Positions 32,563 through 42,921 of a DNA stretch of 64,000 bases are shown piece by piece. The DNA is from CAVSNH01 sp963729275 (GTDB taxonomy: Bacteria > Actinomycetota > Acidimicrobiia > Acidimicrobiales > RAAP-2): contig CAVSNH010000013.1 in assembly GCA_963729275.1 (NCBI GenBank), positions 744,001-808,000 on the forward strand, given 5' to 3'. Both the position numbers and the translations under genes were made by a program. A model generated the notes under the pieces. That model worked only from the letters and a program-made list of their open reading frames with translations. It was not told the DNA's origin and searched no databases. Each line of letters begins with the position of its first letter. Position 1 is the first letter of the stretch.

Positions 32563-34214
32563 TCCCACTCGATGGTGCCGGGCGGCTTCGAGGTGATGTC
32601 GAGGGCCACCCGATTGACCCCGTCGACCTCGTTGATGATGCGCGACGAGAGTCGCTCGAGGAGGTCGTAAGGGAGGCGGGCCCAATCCGCGGTCATGGCA
32701 TCGTCACTGTTCACGGCTCGGATCACGACCGGATAGGCGTAGGTCCGGCCGTCACCCATGACCCCCACGGTGCGCACCACGGGCAGGACGGCGAAGCACT
32801 GCCAGAGGTCGCGGTAGAGGCCGGCCCGGCGGATCTCCTCGACCACGATGGCGTCGGCCGCTCGCAGGATGGCCGCCCGGTCGGGGGTGACCTCGCCGAT
32901 GATGCGCACGGCCAGGCCCGGCCCCGGGAAGGGGTGGCGCCACACGATCTCCGGCGGCAGCCCGAGCTCCTCGCCCACCGCCCGGACCTCGTCCTTGAAC
33001 AGGAGCCGGAGGGGCTCGACGAGATCGAAGGCCAGGTCGTCGGGTAGGCCGCCCACGTTGTGGTGCGACTTGATGGTGGCCGCCGAATCGGACCCGGACT
33101 CGATGACGTCGGGGTAGAGGGTGCCTTGGACGAGGTAGCCGACGGCGCCGTCGTCCGGAGCGGCGCTGGACAAGCCGACGGCGGCGGTGCCCACCCGCTC
33201 CGAGCGCTCCGAGCCTTCCGAGCGCTCCGAGCTTTCGATGACCAAGTCGCGGGCCACCTCCTCGAAGATCCGGATGAACAACTCGCCGATGATCTTGCGC
33301 TTCTCCTCGGGCTCGGTCACCCCGGCCAGGGCCTCGAAGAAGCGGTCGGCTGCCTTCACGTGGACGAGGTCGATGTGGAACTGGCGACGGAAGGTCTCCT
33401 CGACCTGCTCGCTCTCGGTGGCCCGCATGAGCCCGGTGTCGACGTAGACACAGGTGAGTTGGTCACCGATGGCCTTGTGCACCAAGGCGGCGGCCACCGC
33501 CGAATCGACCCCACCGGACAGGGCGCAGAGCACCGGTGCTTCGCCCACCTGTGCCCGGATGGCCTCAACCTGCGATTCGATGATGGAGGTGTGGGTCCAG
33601 CTCGGGGGGCAACGGCACACGTCGTAGAGGAATCGCTCGAGGAGGTCGCGGCCCCGCTCTGTGTGGACGACCTCAGGGTGGAACTGCACGCCGTAGATGG
33701 CGCGCTCCGGGTCGCCGAGGCCGGCGACGGGGGCGTCGGGGCTCGAGGCGGTGGCCAGGAATCCGTCGGGCACGGACGTGATGGCATCGGCGTGGCTCAT
33801 CCACACCTCGGCCTCGGGCGGCCAGTCGGTGAACAGTAGGGAAGGACCGGTCACCGTCAGCCGGGTGCGCCCGTACTCGCCACGTCCGGTCCGGGCCACC
33901 TCCCCGCCCAGTTGTTGGGTGAGCATCTGGGCGCCGTAGCAGATGCCGAGGATGGGGATGCCGGCGTCGTAGATGGCCGGGTCGACGCTCGGGGCGGGGG
34001 TGTCGTAGACCGACTTCGGGCCGCCCGAGAGGATGATGCCGGCCGGTTGGCGAGCCCGCAGCTCGTCGGCGGTCGCGCTGTGGGGGACGATCTCCGAGTA
34101 CACGTGGGCCTCGCGGACCCGGCGAGCGATGAGCTGGGCGTACTGGGCACCGAAGTCGACGACGAGGACCGGGCCCTCTCCCGGGCCGCCGGCTCCGACG
34201 TCCGTCGGTGTCAA
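32559..34214 (-). CDS. guaA: GMP synthase (glutamine-hydrolysing)
   Basis: The 551-residue enzyme converts XMP to GMP. The glutamine amidotransferase half has LGICYGAQML (nucleophile Cys) and VQFHPEVVHT. The synthetase half has the P-loop ALSGGVDSAVAAALVH and the C-terminal dimer domain ending in KPPGTIEWE. An insert of about 30 residues near residue 333 (SERSEGSERSER, then Gly/Ala) interrupts the region before GYLVQGTLYPDVIES. The insert comes from a short tandem repeat at about 33199-33235. ATGA overlaps the upstream guaB3. Confidence 0.96.
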   Translation of the reverse strand: MTPTDVGAGGPGEGPVLVVDFGAQYAQLIARRVREAHVYSEIVPHSATADELRARQPAGIILSGGPKSVYDTPAPSVDPAIYDAGIPILGICYGAQMLTQQLGGEVARTGRGEYGRTRLTVTGPSLLFTDWPPEAEVWMSHADAITSVPDGFLATASSPDAPVAGLGDPERAIYGVQFHPEVVHTERGRDLLERFLYDVCRCPPSWTHTSIIESQVEAIRAQVGEAPVLCALSGGVDSAVAAALVHKAIGDQLTCVYVDTGLMRATESEQVEETFRRQFHIDLVHVKAADRFFEALAGVTEPEEKRKIIGELFIRIFEEVARDLVIESSERSEGSERSERVGTAAVGLSSAAPDDGAVGYLVQGTLYPDVIESGSDSAATIKSHHNVGGLPDDLAFDLVEPLRLLFKDEVRAVGEELGLPPEIVWRHPFPGPGLAVRIIGEVTPDRAAILRAADAIVVEEIRRAGLYRDLWQCFAVLPVVRTVGVMGDGRTYAYPVVIRAVNSDDAMTADWARLPYDLLERLSSRIINEVDGVNRVALDITSKPPGTIEWE

Positions 34215-35374
34215 TGGCCCATGCCGACACCCTGCGAGCGCTGCAGGTCCTTGCCCTCTGTCTGCAGGGCCGGAGCCACCATGACCTCGGCCTTCTGGAA
34301 CTCCTTCACCGTCTCGTAGCCGCAGGTGGCCATGGCCGTGCGCAGGGCCCCGAACAGGTTCATGCGGCCGTCGTTCTCGTGGGCCGGCCCGAGCAGGATC
34401 TCCTTCAGAGTCCCCCGGGTGGTGGTCTGGACGCGTGCGCCTCGGGGAAGGGTGGGGTGGAAGGTGGCCATGCCCCAGTGGAAGCCGCGAGCCGGCGCCT
34501 CGACGGCCGACGACAACGGCGAACCGAGCATGACGGCGTCGGCCCCACAGGCGATGGCCTTGGCCACGTCCCCTCCCTTGGCCATGCCCCCGTCGGCGAT
34601 CACCTGGCAGTAGACCCCGGTCTCGTCCAGGTGGCGCATGCGGGCCCCGGCCACGTCGGCGATGGCCGTGGCCTGGGGCACGCCAATGCCGAGCACGCCC
34701 CGGGTGGTGCAGGCGTTGCCCGGGCCCACGCCCACGAGCACGCCTACCGCGCCGGTGCGCATGAGGTGGAGGGCGGCCTGGTAGGAAGAGCAGCCGCCCA
34801 CGATCACGGGGATCTCGAACTCACGAATGAAGCGCTTGAGGTTGAGCGGCTCGCTGGTCTTGGACACGTGCTCGGCCGAGACCACCGTGCCCTGGATGAC
34901 GAGGAGGTCGAGCTCGGCGGCCAACACAGCCGGGGCGAACGACGTGGTGCGCTGAGGGGTGACCGAGGCGGCCGTCGTGATACCCGACGACTTGATGTCG
35001 CGGATGCGCTGGGTGACCAGATCGAGCTGGACGGGCTCGGCGTACATCTGCTGCATTCGGGCGGTGGCCTTCTCGGCCGGCAGCTCGCGGATCTCGTCGA
35101 AGAGCGCGGTGGGGTCCTCGTAGCGGGTCCAGAGCCCCTCGAGGTTGAGCACGGCCAGGCCACCGAGGCGCCCGATCTCGACGGCAGTTGGCGGGCTGAC
35201 CACTCCGTCCATGGCCGCGGCCATGAGCGGCAGCTCGAAGCGATAGGCGTCGATCTCCCAGGTGATGTCCACGTCCTCGGGGTCCCGAGTGCGCCGGCTG
35301 GGGACGATGGCGATGTCGTCGAAGCCGTAAGCCCGCCGTCCCGACTTGAAGATGCCAATCTCGATGTCAGCCAC
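34211..35374 (-). CDS. guaB3: IMP-dehydrogenase family protein GuaB3
   Basis: The 387-residue TIM-barrel protein starts VADIEIGIFKSGRRAYGFDDIAIVPSRRTRD and holds the active-site loop GPGNACTTRGVLGIGVPQ. It lacks the CBS domains of standard GuaB, as in M. tuberculosis GuaB3 (Rv3410c). Some GuaB3 proteins have been shown to have IMP dehydrogenase activity, while others are uncharacterised. The GTG at 35374 has GGAGGA upstream. It is coupled to guaA by ATGA, placing it in XMP/GMP synthesis. No standard guaB lies beside it, unlike the mycobacterial guaB2-guaB3 arrangement. Confidence 0.92.
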   Translation of the reverse strand: MADIEIGIFKSGRRAYGFDDIAIVPSRRTRDPEDVDITWEIDAYRFELPLMAAAMDGVVSPPTAVEIGRLGGLAVLNLEGLWTRYEDPTALFDEIRELPAEKATARMQQMYAEPVQLDLVTQRIRDIKSSGITTAASVTPQRTTSFAPAVLAAELDLLVIQGTVVSAEHVSKTSEPLNLKRFIREFEIPVIVGGCSSYQAALHLMRTGAVGVLVGVGPGNACTTRGVLGIGVPQATAIADVAGARMRHLDETGVYCQVIADGGMAKGGDVAKAIACGADAVMLGSPLSSAVEAPARGFHWGMATFHPTLPRGARVQTTTRGTLKEILLGPAHENDGRMNLFGALRTAMATCGYETVKEFQKAEVMVAPALQTEGKDLQRSQGVGMGH

Positions 35375-35760
35375 CTGCACCGTCCTCCGCGTCTTCGCCC
35401 GATGTGACCACCGGCGAGGACCCCGACTCGGCATCGACGGTGGTCCCTACGATACCGGCTCGGAAGGTGCCCGCCGGCGCTTCGAAAACGCCGAGCCGAA
35501 GGCCCGGACGCGTGCGTCAGCGGGCACAGACGAAAGCGGCGACACCCTCCTTGACCCCTTCCTCGCTTCGCATTCCCTGGCCCCATGCTCGTCAGGGCGG
35601 GTCTCTGCCAACGACCAAAGGAAGGGCGGAGACGGATCCCACGCTCGGAGCTCACCTCCATCACTGCATCAGTGCGATCAGTGCGCACCTGACGACGGCC
35701 AGAATCGCGAAGAGGGCATCCGCCATGCCCATGGGCGATGGCAACTGATTCGGTGGACCT
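35375..35760. other. 386-base gap upstream of guaB3
   Basis: No supported gene. It holds the short palindrome CACTG-CAT-CAGTG at 35662-35674 and a 23-codon minus-strand hydrophobic frame over it (35661-35732, MGMADALFAILAVVR...) without a ribosome binding site. The part next to guaB3 probably carries its promoter. I see no known riboswitch. Confidence 0.5.
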
Positions 35761-36567
35761 TCAGGTTCGTGCCCGGTCGACGGTGTCGGACACAGACAGT
35801 CCGAGCACCACGCAGCAGAGCTCGAAGAGCGCACGCGCCGTGGCCCCCCAGATGGTCTCGCCGCCCGCCGCGAAGAACCAGACCGGGAACTCGGCGCCCT
35901 CGACGCCCCCGACACCGACACGGCCGGGTACGGCCCACAGCTCCTCGTGGAAGACGCCGTCGGCCAGCAGGTCGGCGAGGGCCACGTCGAAGATCCGGTC
36001 GACCTCTGCCGGATGGGCGGCGAGCCGCGGCCGGCGCGCGAGGGTGGCGACCACCGGCGTCATGATCGAGTACGAGACGGCGGTCGTTCTGGTCGTCAGC
36101 TGTCCGACGACTGTGACGGTGGCCGGGTCGAGGCCGATCTCCTCGGATGCCTCCCGCAGGGCTGCGTCCACCACGTCCTCGCCCGCCTCGAGTCGGCCGC
36201 CAGGGAAGGCCACCTCGCCGCGGTGTGACCGGAGATGGCTCGAGCGCACGGTCAGGACCACCCGCGCCTCGCCCGCCTCCTCGAACAGCGGGACGAGGAC
36301 TGCCGCCGGCCGGGGTGGCCGGCCCTCGACCAGGAGCGCGGGCCACGGCTCGGGAAGGACGTGGGCAGCGTCGCTTCGCTGCACGGCGGCGACGACCCGG
36401 TCGAGGCCGATGTCCCGCCGCTTATCGGCAGGGAGGCTCTGCCAGGGCGCGGGCGCACCGAGGCGATGGTGAGCCGGTCGGGGAAGGGGCAGTCGCGGCG
36501 CCGTCGCCTCATCGCCAGCGCTGCTGGTTCCGCTGCTGGTTCCGCTGCCAGTGCTGCTGCCGCTCAT
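35761..36567 (-). CDS. Nudix hydrolase, probable CoA pyrophosphatase
   Basis: The 268-residue protein has a complete Nudix box (GGRLEAGEDVVDAALREASE followed by EIGL) preceded by the CoA-pyrophosphatase signature SSHLRSHRGEVAFPG. It would split CoA or its oxidised forms into 4'-phosphopantetheine and 3',5'-ADP, in the cytoplasm. The first 30 residues are Ser/Gly/Thr low-complexity. It lies between groEL and guaB3, each separated by a long gap, so it is probably a single transcription unit. Confidence 0.88.
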   Translation of the reverse strand: MSGSSTGSGTSSGTSSAGDEATAPRLPLPRPAHHRLGAPAPWQSLPADKRRDIGLDRVVAAVQRSDAAHVLPEPWPALLVEGRPPRPAAVLVPLFEEAGEARVVLTVRSSHLRSHRGEVAFPGGRLEAGEDVVDAALREASEEIGLDPATVTVVGQLTTRTTAVSYSIMTPVVATLARRPRLAAHPAEVDRIFDVALADLLADGVFHEELWAVPGRVGVGGVEGAEFPVWFFAAGGETIWGATARALFELCCVVLGLSVSDTVDRART

Positions 36568-37011
36568 GTCGTCCTCAGGCTATGGCGCCATTCGTGCCCG
36601 CCACGTCACGGCCACATCACCGCCACGTCACGCTCGGAAAAATCGGCCCGAGGCTCCCCGCTCAGGTGCCGTCGCCCCTCGAGTCGGTGGCGCCGGCGGT
36701 CCGCCCCGGGGCAGGAAGGAGCAGTCACGACCGGGGCGAGTGCGACGGCACCGCAGTTCCGTGACGCGGTCGTAGGTTGGTTCGACGCTGGCGTGAAGAA
36801 CGGGATGGCTCGCCCGAAGAGCATCGGCACCGGGAAGAGGAAGATCTCGTCGACACGGCAAGCGGTGCACAGTTGTCGAGCCACGCCCGCCGTCCTTGCT
36901 CGCCGTCGGGCGAGAACTCACTGTTCGGGTCCGGACGCGAAGCCGGCCGGGCCGCTGCACGACCCGACCGACCTCCTACGTACGACGACCGCCAGAGGCA
37001 GCCGGAGTTCC
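36568..37011. other. 444-base gap between groEL and the Nudix gene
   Basis: No supported gene and no clear groEL terminator. The feature of note is three 11-base direct repeats just upstream of the Nudix start. Some open frames occur, but none has a recognisable product or good start. Confidence 0.5.
36601..36633. repeat. Three 11-base direct repeats upstream of the Nudix gene
   Basis: CCACGTCACGG, CCACATCACCG and CCACGTCACGC follow without gaps, 34-66 bases upstream of the Nudix ATG. The period is about one helical turn, as in repeated half-sites for a regulator, though slippage is also possible. Confidence 0.6.
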
Positions 37012-38681
<1,670 letters not shown>

Positions 38682-38682
<1 letters not shown>

Positions 38683-38975
38683 TACTTGGTCACCTTGGCC
38701 AGTACGTCACGGCTGGAGAGGATGAGCAGGTCCTCACCGTCCTGGGTGATCTCGGTCCCGCCGTACTTCGAGTAGACGACGGTGTCGCCCACGGCGAGGT
38801 CGAGGGGGATGATCTCGCCGGTCGACTCGGCACGACGACCCGGACCGACGGCCAGCACCTCACCCTGCTGTGGCTTCTCTTTAGCGGTGTCCGGGATGAC
38901 CAGGCCCGAGGCCGTGGTCTCCTCCGATTCACCGGGGCGGACGACGATCCGATCGTCAAGGGGCTGCAGACTCAT
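38682..38975 (-). CDS. groS: Co-chaperonin GroES
   Basis: The 97-residue lid protein has LQPLDDRIVVRPGESEETTASG, with the mobile loop, and GDTVVYSKYGGTEI. It caps GroEL during folding. The length is standard. It is the first gene of groES-groEL, with a CIRCE element 22 bases upstream of the start codon. Confidence 0.98.
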
Positions 38976-38996
38976 GGGGGCCTCCTGTGGCAGGCG

Positions 38997-39023
38997 TTAG
39001 CACTCGACGGTTTCGAGTGCCAA
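38997..39023. promoter_or_regulatory. CIRCE element (HrcA operator)
   Basis: TTAGCACTC and GAGTGCCAA are separated by nine bases. This is the CIRCE consensus TTAGCACTC-N9-GAGTGCTAA with a single base change. HrcA bound here represses groES-groEL until heat shock. The hrcA gene is not in the window. Confidence 0.93.
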
Positions 39024-39084
39024 CATACCGGTCGCGGCCCCGGTTGGCAACCGGGGGTGGAGACTGCCAGCCAGTCGGTGGCGC

Positions 39085-40107
39085 TCAGGCGGCAGCGACC
39101 AGTGCCAAGTTGGGGTCGGCCCCTAGGGTCAGCGGGCTCGCGCCTCGGTTGGCCAGTCCCCAGGCGCCCGCCGCCGCCACCATGGCCGCGTTGTCCGTGC
39201 ACAGGGCCCGGCTGGGCAGGAAGGACTGGAGGCCGGCCGCCTGGCACTCCTCCTCGATGGTCGACCGGAGCAGGGCGTTGGCGGCCACCCCCCCGGCCAG
39301 GCACACGGAGCGGGCCCCGATGGACCCGGCCGCGTCGAGCGTCCGAGTGACCAGCACGTCGACCACGGCCTGGCGGAACGAGGCGGCCACGTCTTCGGTG
39401 GCGGCGTCGGGATGGCGGCGGACGGCGTTGACCACGGCCGTTTTGAGACCGCTGAACGAGAGGTCGAACCCGTCGCCCGGCAAAGAGCGCGGGAAGGCGA
39501 AGGCAGTCGGATCCCCGTCGGGTGCCACTTGGTCGATGGCGGGGCCTCCCGGGTAGTCGAGCCCGAGGAAGCGGGCCACCTTGTCGAAGGCCTCGCCGGC
39601 GGCGTCGTCGATGGTCCCGCCCAACAGCCGGTAACAGCCGGGCGCGGTGACCTCGATGACCAAGCTGTGGCCTCCGGAGACGAGCAGGGTGGCCGCCGGC
39701 CACTCGAGGTCGGGCCGCTCGAGCAGTGAGGCGAACAGATGGGCCTCGAGGTGGTTGACGCCGACAAGCGGCACCTGCCAGGCCAGGGCCAGGGCCTTGG
39801 CCTCGGCCAGGCCCACGAGCAGCGAGCCGATGAGCCCCGGCCCGTAGGTCACGGCCACGGCGTCGATGCCCTCACCGGACGCATCGGTCCCAGCCTGGAC
39901 GAGCGCGTCGGCCAGCACCGGGGTGAGCAGCTCGAGGTGGGCCCGCCCGGCCAGCTCGGGCACGACCCCGCCGTAGCGGGCATGAACGTCGATCTGGCTG
40001 CTCACGACCGAAGAGACGATGACCGAGCCACCGTCGACGACCGCCGCCGCGGTCTCATCGCACGACGTCTCGATGCCGAGGACACGGCCGGCGGGGGCAT
40101 TGGTCAT
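39085..40107 (-). CDS. tsaD: tRNA N6-adenosine threonylcarbamoyltransferase
   Basis: The 340-residue ASKHA-fold enzyme has LGIETSCDETAAAVVDGG at the start, the metal histidines in VNHLEAHLFASLL, and LLVSGGHSLV. With TsaB and TsaE, encoded upstream, it forms the t6A37 of ANN-decoding tRNAs from threonylcarbamoyl-AMP. ATG at 40107, 36 bases after the rimI stop. TsaC is not in the window. Confidence 0.96.
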   Translation of the reverse strand: MTNAPAGRVLGIETSCDETAAAVVDGGSVIVSSVVSSQIDVHARYGGVVPELAGRAHLELLTPVLADALVQAGTDASGEGIDAVAVTYGPGLIGSLLVGLAEAKALALAWQVPLVGVNHLEAHLFASLLERPDLEWPAATLLVSGGHSLVIEVTAPGCYRLLGGTIDDAAGEAFDKVARFLGLDYPGGPAIDQVAPDGDPTAFAFPRSLPGDGFDLSFSGLKTAVVNAVRRHPDAATEDVAASFRQAVVDVLVTRTLDAAGSIGARSVCLAGGVAANALLRSTIEEECQAAGLQSFLPSRALCTDNAAMVAAAGAWGLANRGASPLTLGADPNLALVAAA

Positions 40108-40143
40108 GGCGATCGAGGCTAGCCAGTGCCCTGTCGGGGCCGG

Positions 40144-40695
40144 TCAGCTCCGTGTCGTGACCGAGACACGAGCCCGTACCTCGCTGTCGATGGCGTCCAG
40201 CCGCCCCTGGTAATCGTCGGTGTCGATGTCCCGGGCCCACATGATGAGGGCGTCCTCGCCTCCCGGGTAGTAGTGGGGACGCACACCGACAGGGGCGAAC
40301 CCGAACCGGGTGTAGAGGGCGAGGGCGGGCTGGTTGTCGGCTCGAACCTCGAGGGTGAGGTGATGAGCCTGGCGCTCGAGGGCCCGCCGAGCCAAGTCGG
40401 AGAGGAGCACACGGCCGATCCCGCGGCCCACAAGGTCGGGGTCGACGGCGATGTTGTTCACGTGCGCTTCGTCGTCGACCAGCATGAGGCCGCCGAAGCC
40501 GACGATGCGGCGACCCCTCCACGCCACCCGGTAGACGCGGGTGCGCTGAACCAGCTCCTCGACGAACAACCGGCGCGACCATGGCACGTCGAAGCTGGCC
40601 TGCTCGATGCGCAGTACACCGGCCAGATCCTTGGTTCGCATGGGGGCGAGGACCAGTTCGAGGGGGGCCTCGGTGCGGAGGGCTGGACGGGTCAT
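40144..40695 (-). CDS. rimI: Ribosomal-protein-alanine N-acetyltransferase-like GNAT
   Basis: The 183-residue GNAT enzyme has the acetyl-CoA loop VDPDLVGRGIGRVLL and the C-terminal LEVRADNQPALALYTRFGF. The place between tsaB and tsaD is the conserved position of rimI, which acetylates the N-terminus of ribosomal S18 in E. coli. In other bacteria it may act on other N-termini. The ATG at 40695 overlaps the tsaB stop (ATGA). The C-terminus is about 30 residues longer than in E. coli. Confidence 0.9.
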   Translation of the reverse strand: MTRPALRTEAPLELVLAPMRTKDLAGVLRIEQASFDVPWSRRLFVEELVQRTRVYRVAWRGRRIVGFGGLMLVDDEAHVNNIAVDPDLVGRGIGRVLLSDLARRALERQAHHLTLEVRADNQPALALYTRFGFAPVGVRPHYYPGGEDALIMWARDIDTDDYQGRLDAIDSEVRARVSVTTRS

Positions 40696-41561
40696 CGGTC
40701 TTCGGTTCCCCCGTCGGTGGCCGCTCCCGCCTCCGGCCACTCCGCCGGCTCTGGCCGCTCTGGCCGCTCTGCCCGCTGCTCCCAGTTGATGCGGACATCG
40801 GCCGGTCGGCGGTAGTCGGCGACGATCTCCTCGGGGGCAGCGGCAACCGCCCCCCTAGCGAGACGGTCGACCGCCAGGCGGGCGAGCACGGTGGGGGGCG
40901 GGGCGGACAGCGACGATGCCCAGCCGAGGTCGAGCGCGGGGTCTTCGCTCAGCTGTCGGAGGTAGCGCACGGCACCATCGCCCACCACGAGGACGGACCC
41001 CGGCCCCGCGGTCAGCCCCGAGAGCCACGGCACCAGGTCTTCGGGGGGAACCGCGCCAGGCCAGTCGTCGACGGCGACGGCGACGTCCACGAACAGGGCA
41101 CCGTCCGCTGCCGTCCCCCGAGCCGCGGGCGTGGGGGCGGGCCTCGCATTTTCCATGCGGTAGGCGGCGGTGAACACCTCGCCGCGCCGGGCGTCGACCA
41201 CCGGGACCACCATCTCGACGCGGTCGAGGCCGGTGGCGAGCGCCCGCCCGGCGGCCGCTGCCGCCAGCACGTCGAGGCTGCCGAGGCCGATGATGCCGAG
41301 CCCCCGGGCCTGAGCCAGCGCCTTGGCCGTGGCTACGCCGACGCGGAGGCCGGTGAAAAGGCCCGGGCCTACGTCCACCGCCACCGCATCGACGGAGTCC
41401 AGCGGGCAGCCCGCTGCGGCGCAGACCTCCTCGATCATGGGAACCAGCCGCTCGGCGTGCTGGCGCCCACCCACGTGGACGCGCTCGGTCGCCCCACCGT
41501 CGTGGCGCACGAGCGCGGCGCCCACGGTGTCGGTGGCGGTCTCGATGGCGAGCAGGTTCAT
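40692..41561 (-). CDS. tsaB: tRNA threonylcarbamoyladenosine protein TsaB
   Basis: The 289-residue ASKHA-type protein starts MNLLAIETATDTVGAALVR and has VDAVAVDVGPGLFTGLRVGVATAKALA, typical of TsaB. It partners TsaD in t6A synthesis. I chose the ATG at 41561 because it overlaps the tsaE stop (ATGA); an ATG at 41576 is possible. The last 30 residues are Glu/Pro/Arg-rich with a 9-base tandem repeat (ERPERPEPAEWPE). Confidence 0.93.
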   Translation of the reverse strand: MNLLAIETATDTVGAALVRHDGGATERVHVGGRQHAERLVPMIEEVCAAAGCPLDSVDAVAVDVGPGLFTGLRVGVATAKALAQARGLGIIGLGSLDVLAAAAAGRALATGLDRVEMVVPVVDARRGEVFTAAYRMENARPAPTPAARGTAADGALFVDVAVAVDDWPGAVPPEDLVPWLSGLTAGPGSVLVVGDGAVRYLRQLSEDPALDLGWASSLSAPPPTVLARLAVDRLARGAVAAAPEEIVADYRRPADVRINWEQRAERPERPEPAEWPEAGAATDGGTEDR

Positions 41562-42109
41562 CGACGGTAGCGCCATGGTCGCAGAGCAGTCTCGACCGCC
41601 GCCCAGCGTTCAGGCCAGCTCCCGCCGTGGGGTGTGACCCGGATCGTCCGACCCGTCTCGGCGCCGTTCGCCTCGAAGCCGAGATCGATCCGGAGCCAGT
41701 CATCACCGAGAACGGGCTCCGCCGCCTCACCCCACTCGACCACGGCCACTCCCTGTTCGACCAGCTCCCCGATCCCGAGGTCGGCGACCTCATGCTGGTG
41801 TGAGAGGCGGTAGAGGTCGGCGTGAACGAACTGACGGACCCGGGTGTGGCGGCCAGCCGATGCCGCGTCGTCGGGCCTCGCCACCTCGGGAAGCGCGTAC
41901 TGGCGCACGAGAGTGAAGGTGGGGCTGACAATGGGCTCGACGACCCCAAGTGCCTTCCCGAACCCTTGGGCGAAAGTCGTCTTGCCGGCGCCGAGGTCTC
42001 CGATCAGCAGCACGACGTCCCCGACGCGGCACTGGGTGGCGAGGGCTGCGGCCACGCCTCGGGTGGCGGTAGGAGATTCCGTGTGCAGCTCGATGCGTGG
42101 TGCGGTCAC
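41558..42109 (-). CDS. tsaE: tRNA threonylcarbamoyladenosine ATPase TsaE
   Basis: The 183-residue P-loop protein has LIGDLGAGKTTFAQG, SPTFTLVRQY and the FVHADLYRL element of TsaE, and EWGE near the end of the core. It drives ATP-dependent turnover of TsaBD in t6A synthesis. The GTG at 42109 overlaps the udg stop (GTGA), which decides the start. An ATG six bases upstream would also be in frame. Confidence 0.92.
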   Translation of the reverse strand: MTAPRIELHTESPTATRGVAAALATQCRVGDVVLLIGDLGAGKTTFAQGFGKALGVVEPIVSPTFTLVRQYALPEVARPDDAASAGRHTRVRQFVHADLYRLSHQHEVADLGIGELVEQGVAVVEWGEAAEPVLGDDWLRIDLGFEANGAETGRTIRVTPHGGSWPERWAAVETALRPWRYRR

Positions 42110-42672
42110 GACCATCCGAGCAGCTGCTTTGCCCGGATGAGGTCGGCGCGCATCTGGGCCAGGACCACCCCGCCCGATCGCAGCGCAGCTGCCGGGTGGT
42201 ACGTGGGCACGAGGTTCCACCCGTCCATCGGGTAGGCCTTTCCTCGCACCGAGGTGATGCCGGACTCCGTCCCGAGCAGCGCCTTGGTGGCGAAGTTGCC
42301 CAGGGTCACCACCACGGTGGGGGCGATGAGGCGTAGTTGCTCGTCGAGATATGGACGACAGGCGGCAATCTCGTCGGCTTTGGGGTCACGGTTGTCGGGT
42401 GGCCGGCACTTGACCACGTTGGCGATGTAGCAGCGGCTCCGGTCGATGCCCAGCTCCTCCCCGAGCAGGCGATCGAGCAGACGGCCCGACTTGCCGACGA
42501 ACGGCTCGCCTTGGAGGTCCTCCTCTCGGCCGGGGCCCTCCCCCACGAACATGAGGTCGGCCGCGGGGTTCCCGACTCCGAAGACCACCTGGGTACGCCC
42601 GGCGGCCAGGCCGCACCGGGTGCAGGTCGAGGCTTGCCGAGCGAGTTCGGCGAGCTCGGCGGCCGGTTCCAC
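42106..42672 (-). CDS. Uracil-DNA glycosylase, family 4 (iron-sulfur type)
   Basis: The 188-residue enzyme removes uracil from DNA. It has the family 4 motifs GEGPGREEDLQGEPFVG and YHPAAALR, and four cysteines spaced for a 4Fe-4S cluster (CTRC near residues 17-20, KCRPP and AACRPY). The N-rich segment VVKCRPPDNRDP is typical. Family 4 is common in actinobacteria and thermophiles. It overlaps tsaE by GTGA, and two tandem palindromes lie upstream. Confidence 0.92.
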   Translation of the reverse strand: MEPAAELAELARQASTCTRCGLAAGRTQVVFGVGNPAADLMFVGEGPGREEDLQGEPFVGKSGRLLDRLLGEELGIDRSRCYIANVVKCRPPDNRDPKADEIAACRPYLDEQLRLIAPTVVVTLGNFATKALLGTESGITSVRGKAYPMDGWNLVPTYHPAAALRSGGVVLAQMRADLIRAKQLLGWS

Positions 42673-42811
42673 GGCCGAATCGTAGTGGCGGTCCTGGTCA
42701 GCCGGTCAGGGGTTTTGGGGGCGGCGACCGTTGGCCCCTGCGGGGCGGTGGCCCCTCGGAAGGGTGCAAGAGCCGTCGCCGGCATTGTTTTTTTTTCGAA
42801 GTGCCGAATTT

Positions 42812-42847
42812 GTCAGCTTAACCTGACGGCTGTCAGGGTAGGCTGAC
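42812..42847. promoter_or_regulatory. Two tandem GTCAG-N6-CTGAC palindromes
   Basis: The sites at 42812-42827 and 42832-42847 each have perfect GTCAG/CTGAC arms with six-base centres (CTTAAC and GGTAGG). Their centres are 20 bases apart, two helical turns, on the same face of the DNA. They lie in an A/T-rich gap 140 bases upstream of udg and 75 bases after the alr stop. This is the pattern of a double operator. The two sites together can also form a 16-base stem with one mismatch and one wobble. No T tract follows. The rest of 42673-42921 has a T9 run and no gene. Confidence 0.6.
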
Positions 42848-42921
42848 GAAATGGCGGAATTTAAAAAATGAAAATGGCGCCCGGGCTTGCACAGCGCTGG
42901 ATCCCGCCTGAAACCGGCGAC

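Noticed and set aside
35661..35732. 23-residue hydrophobic peptide (MGMADALFAILAVVR...)
   Set aside because: No ribosome binding site and no evidence of conservation; it may be a chance frame over a small palindrome.
36606..36884. Minus-strand frame of 92 codons after groEL (MARQLCTACRVDEIFLF...)
   Set aside because: No recognisable domain and weak start context; composition changes along it.
42812..42847. alr terminator
   Set aside because: The stem on the minus strand is not followed by T residues; the twin palindromes at 20-base spacing fit an operator better.
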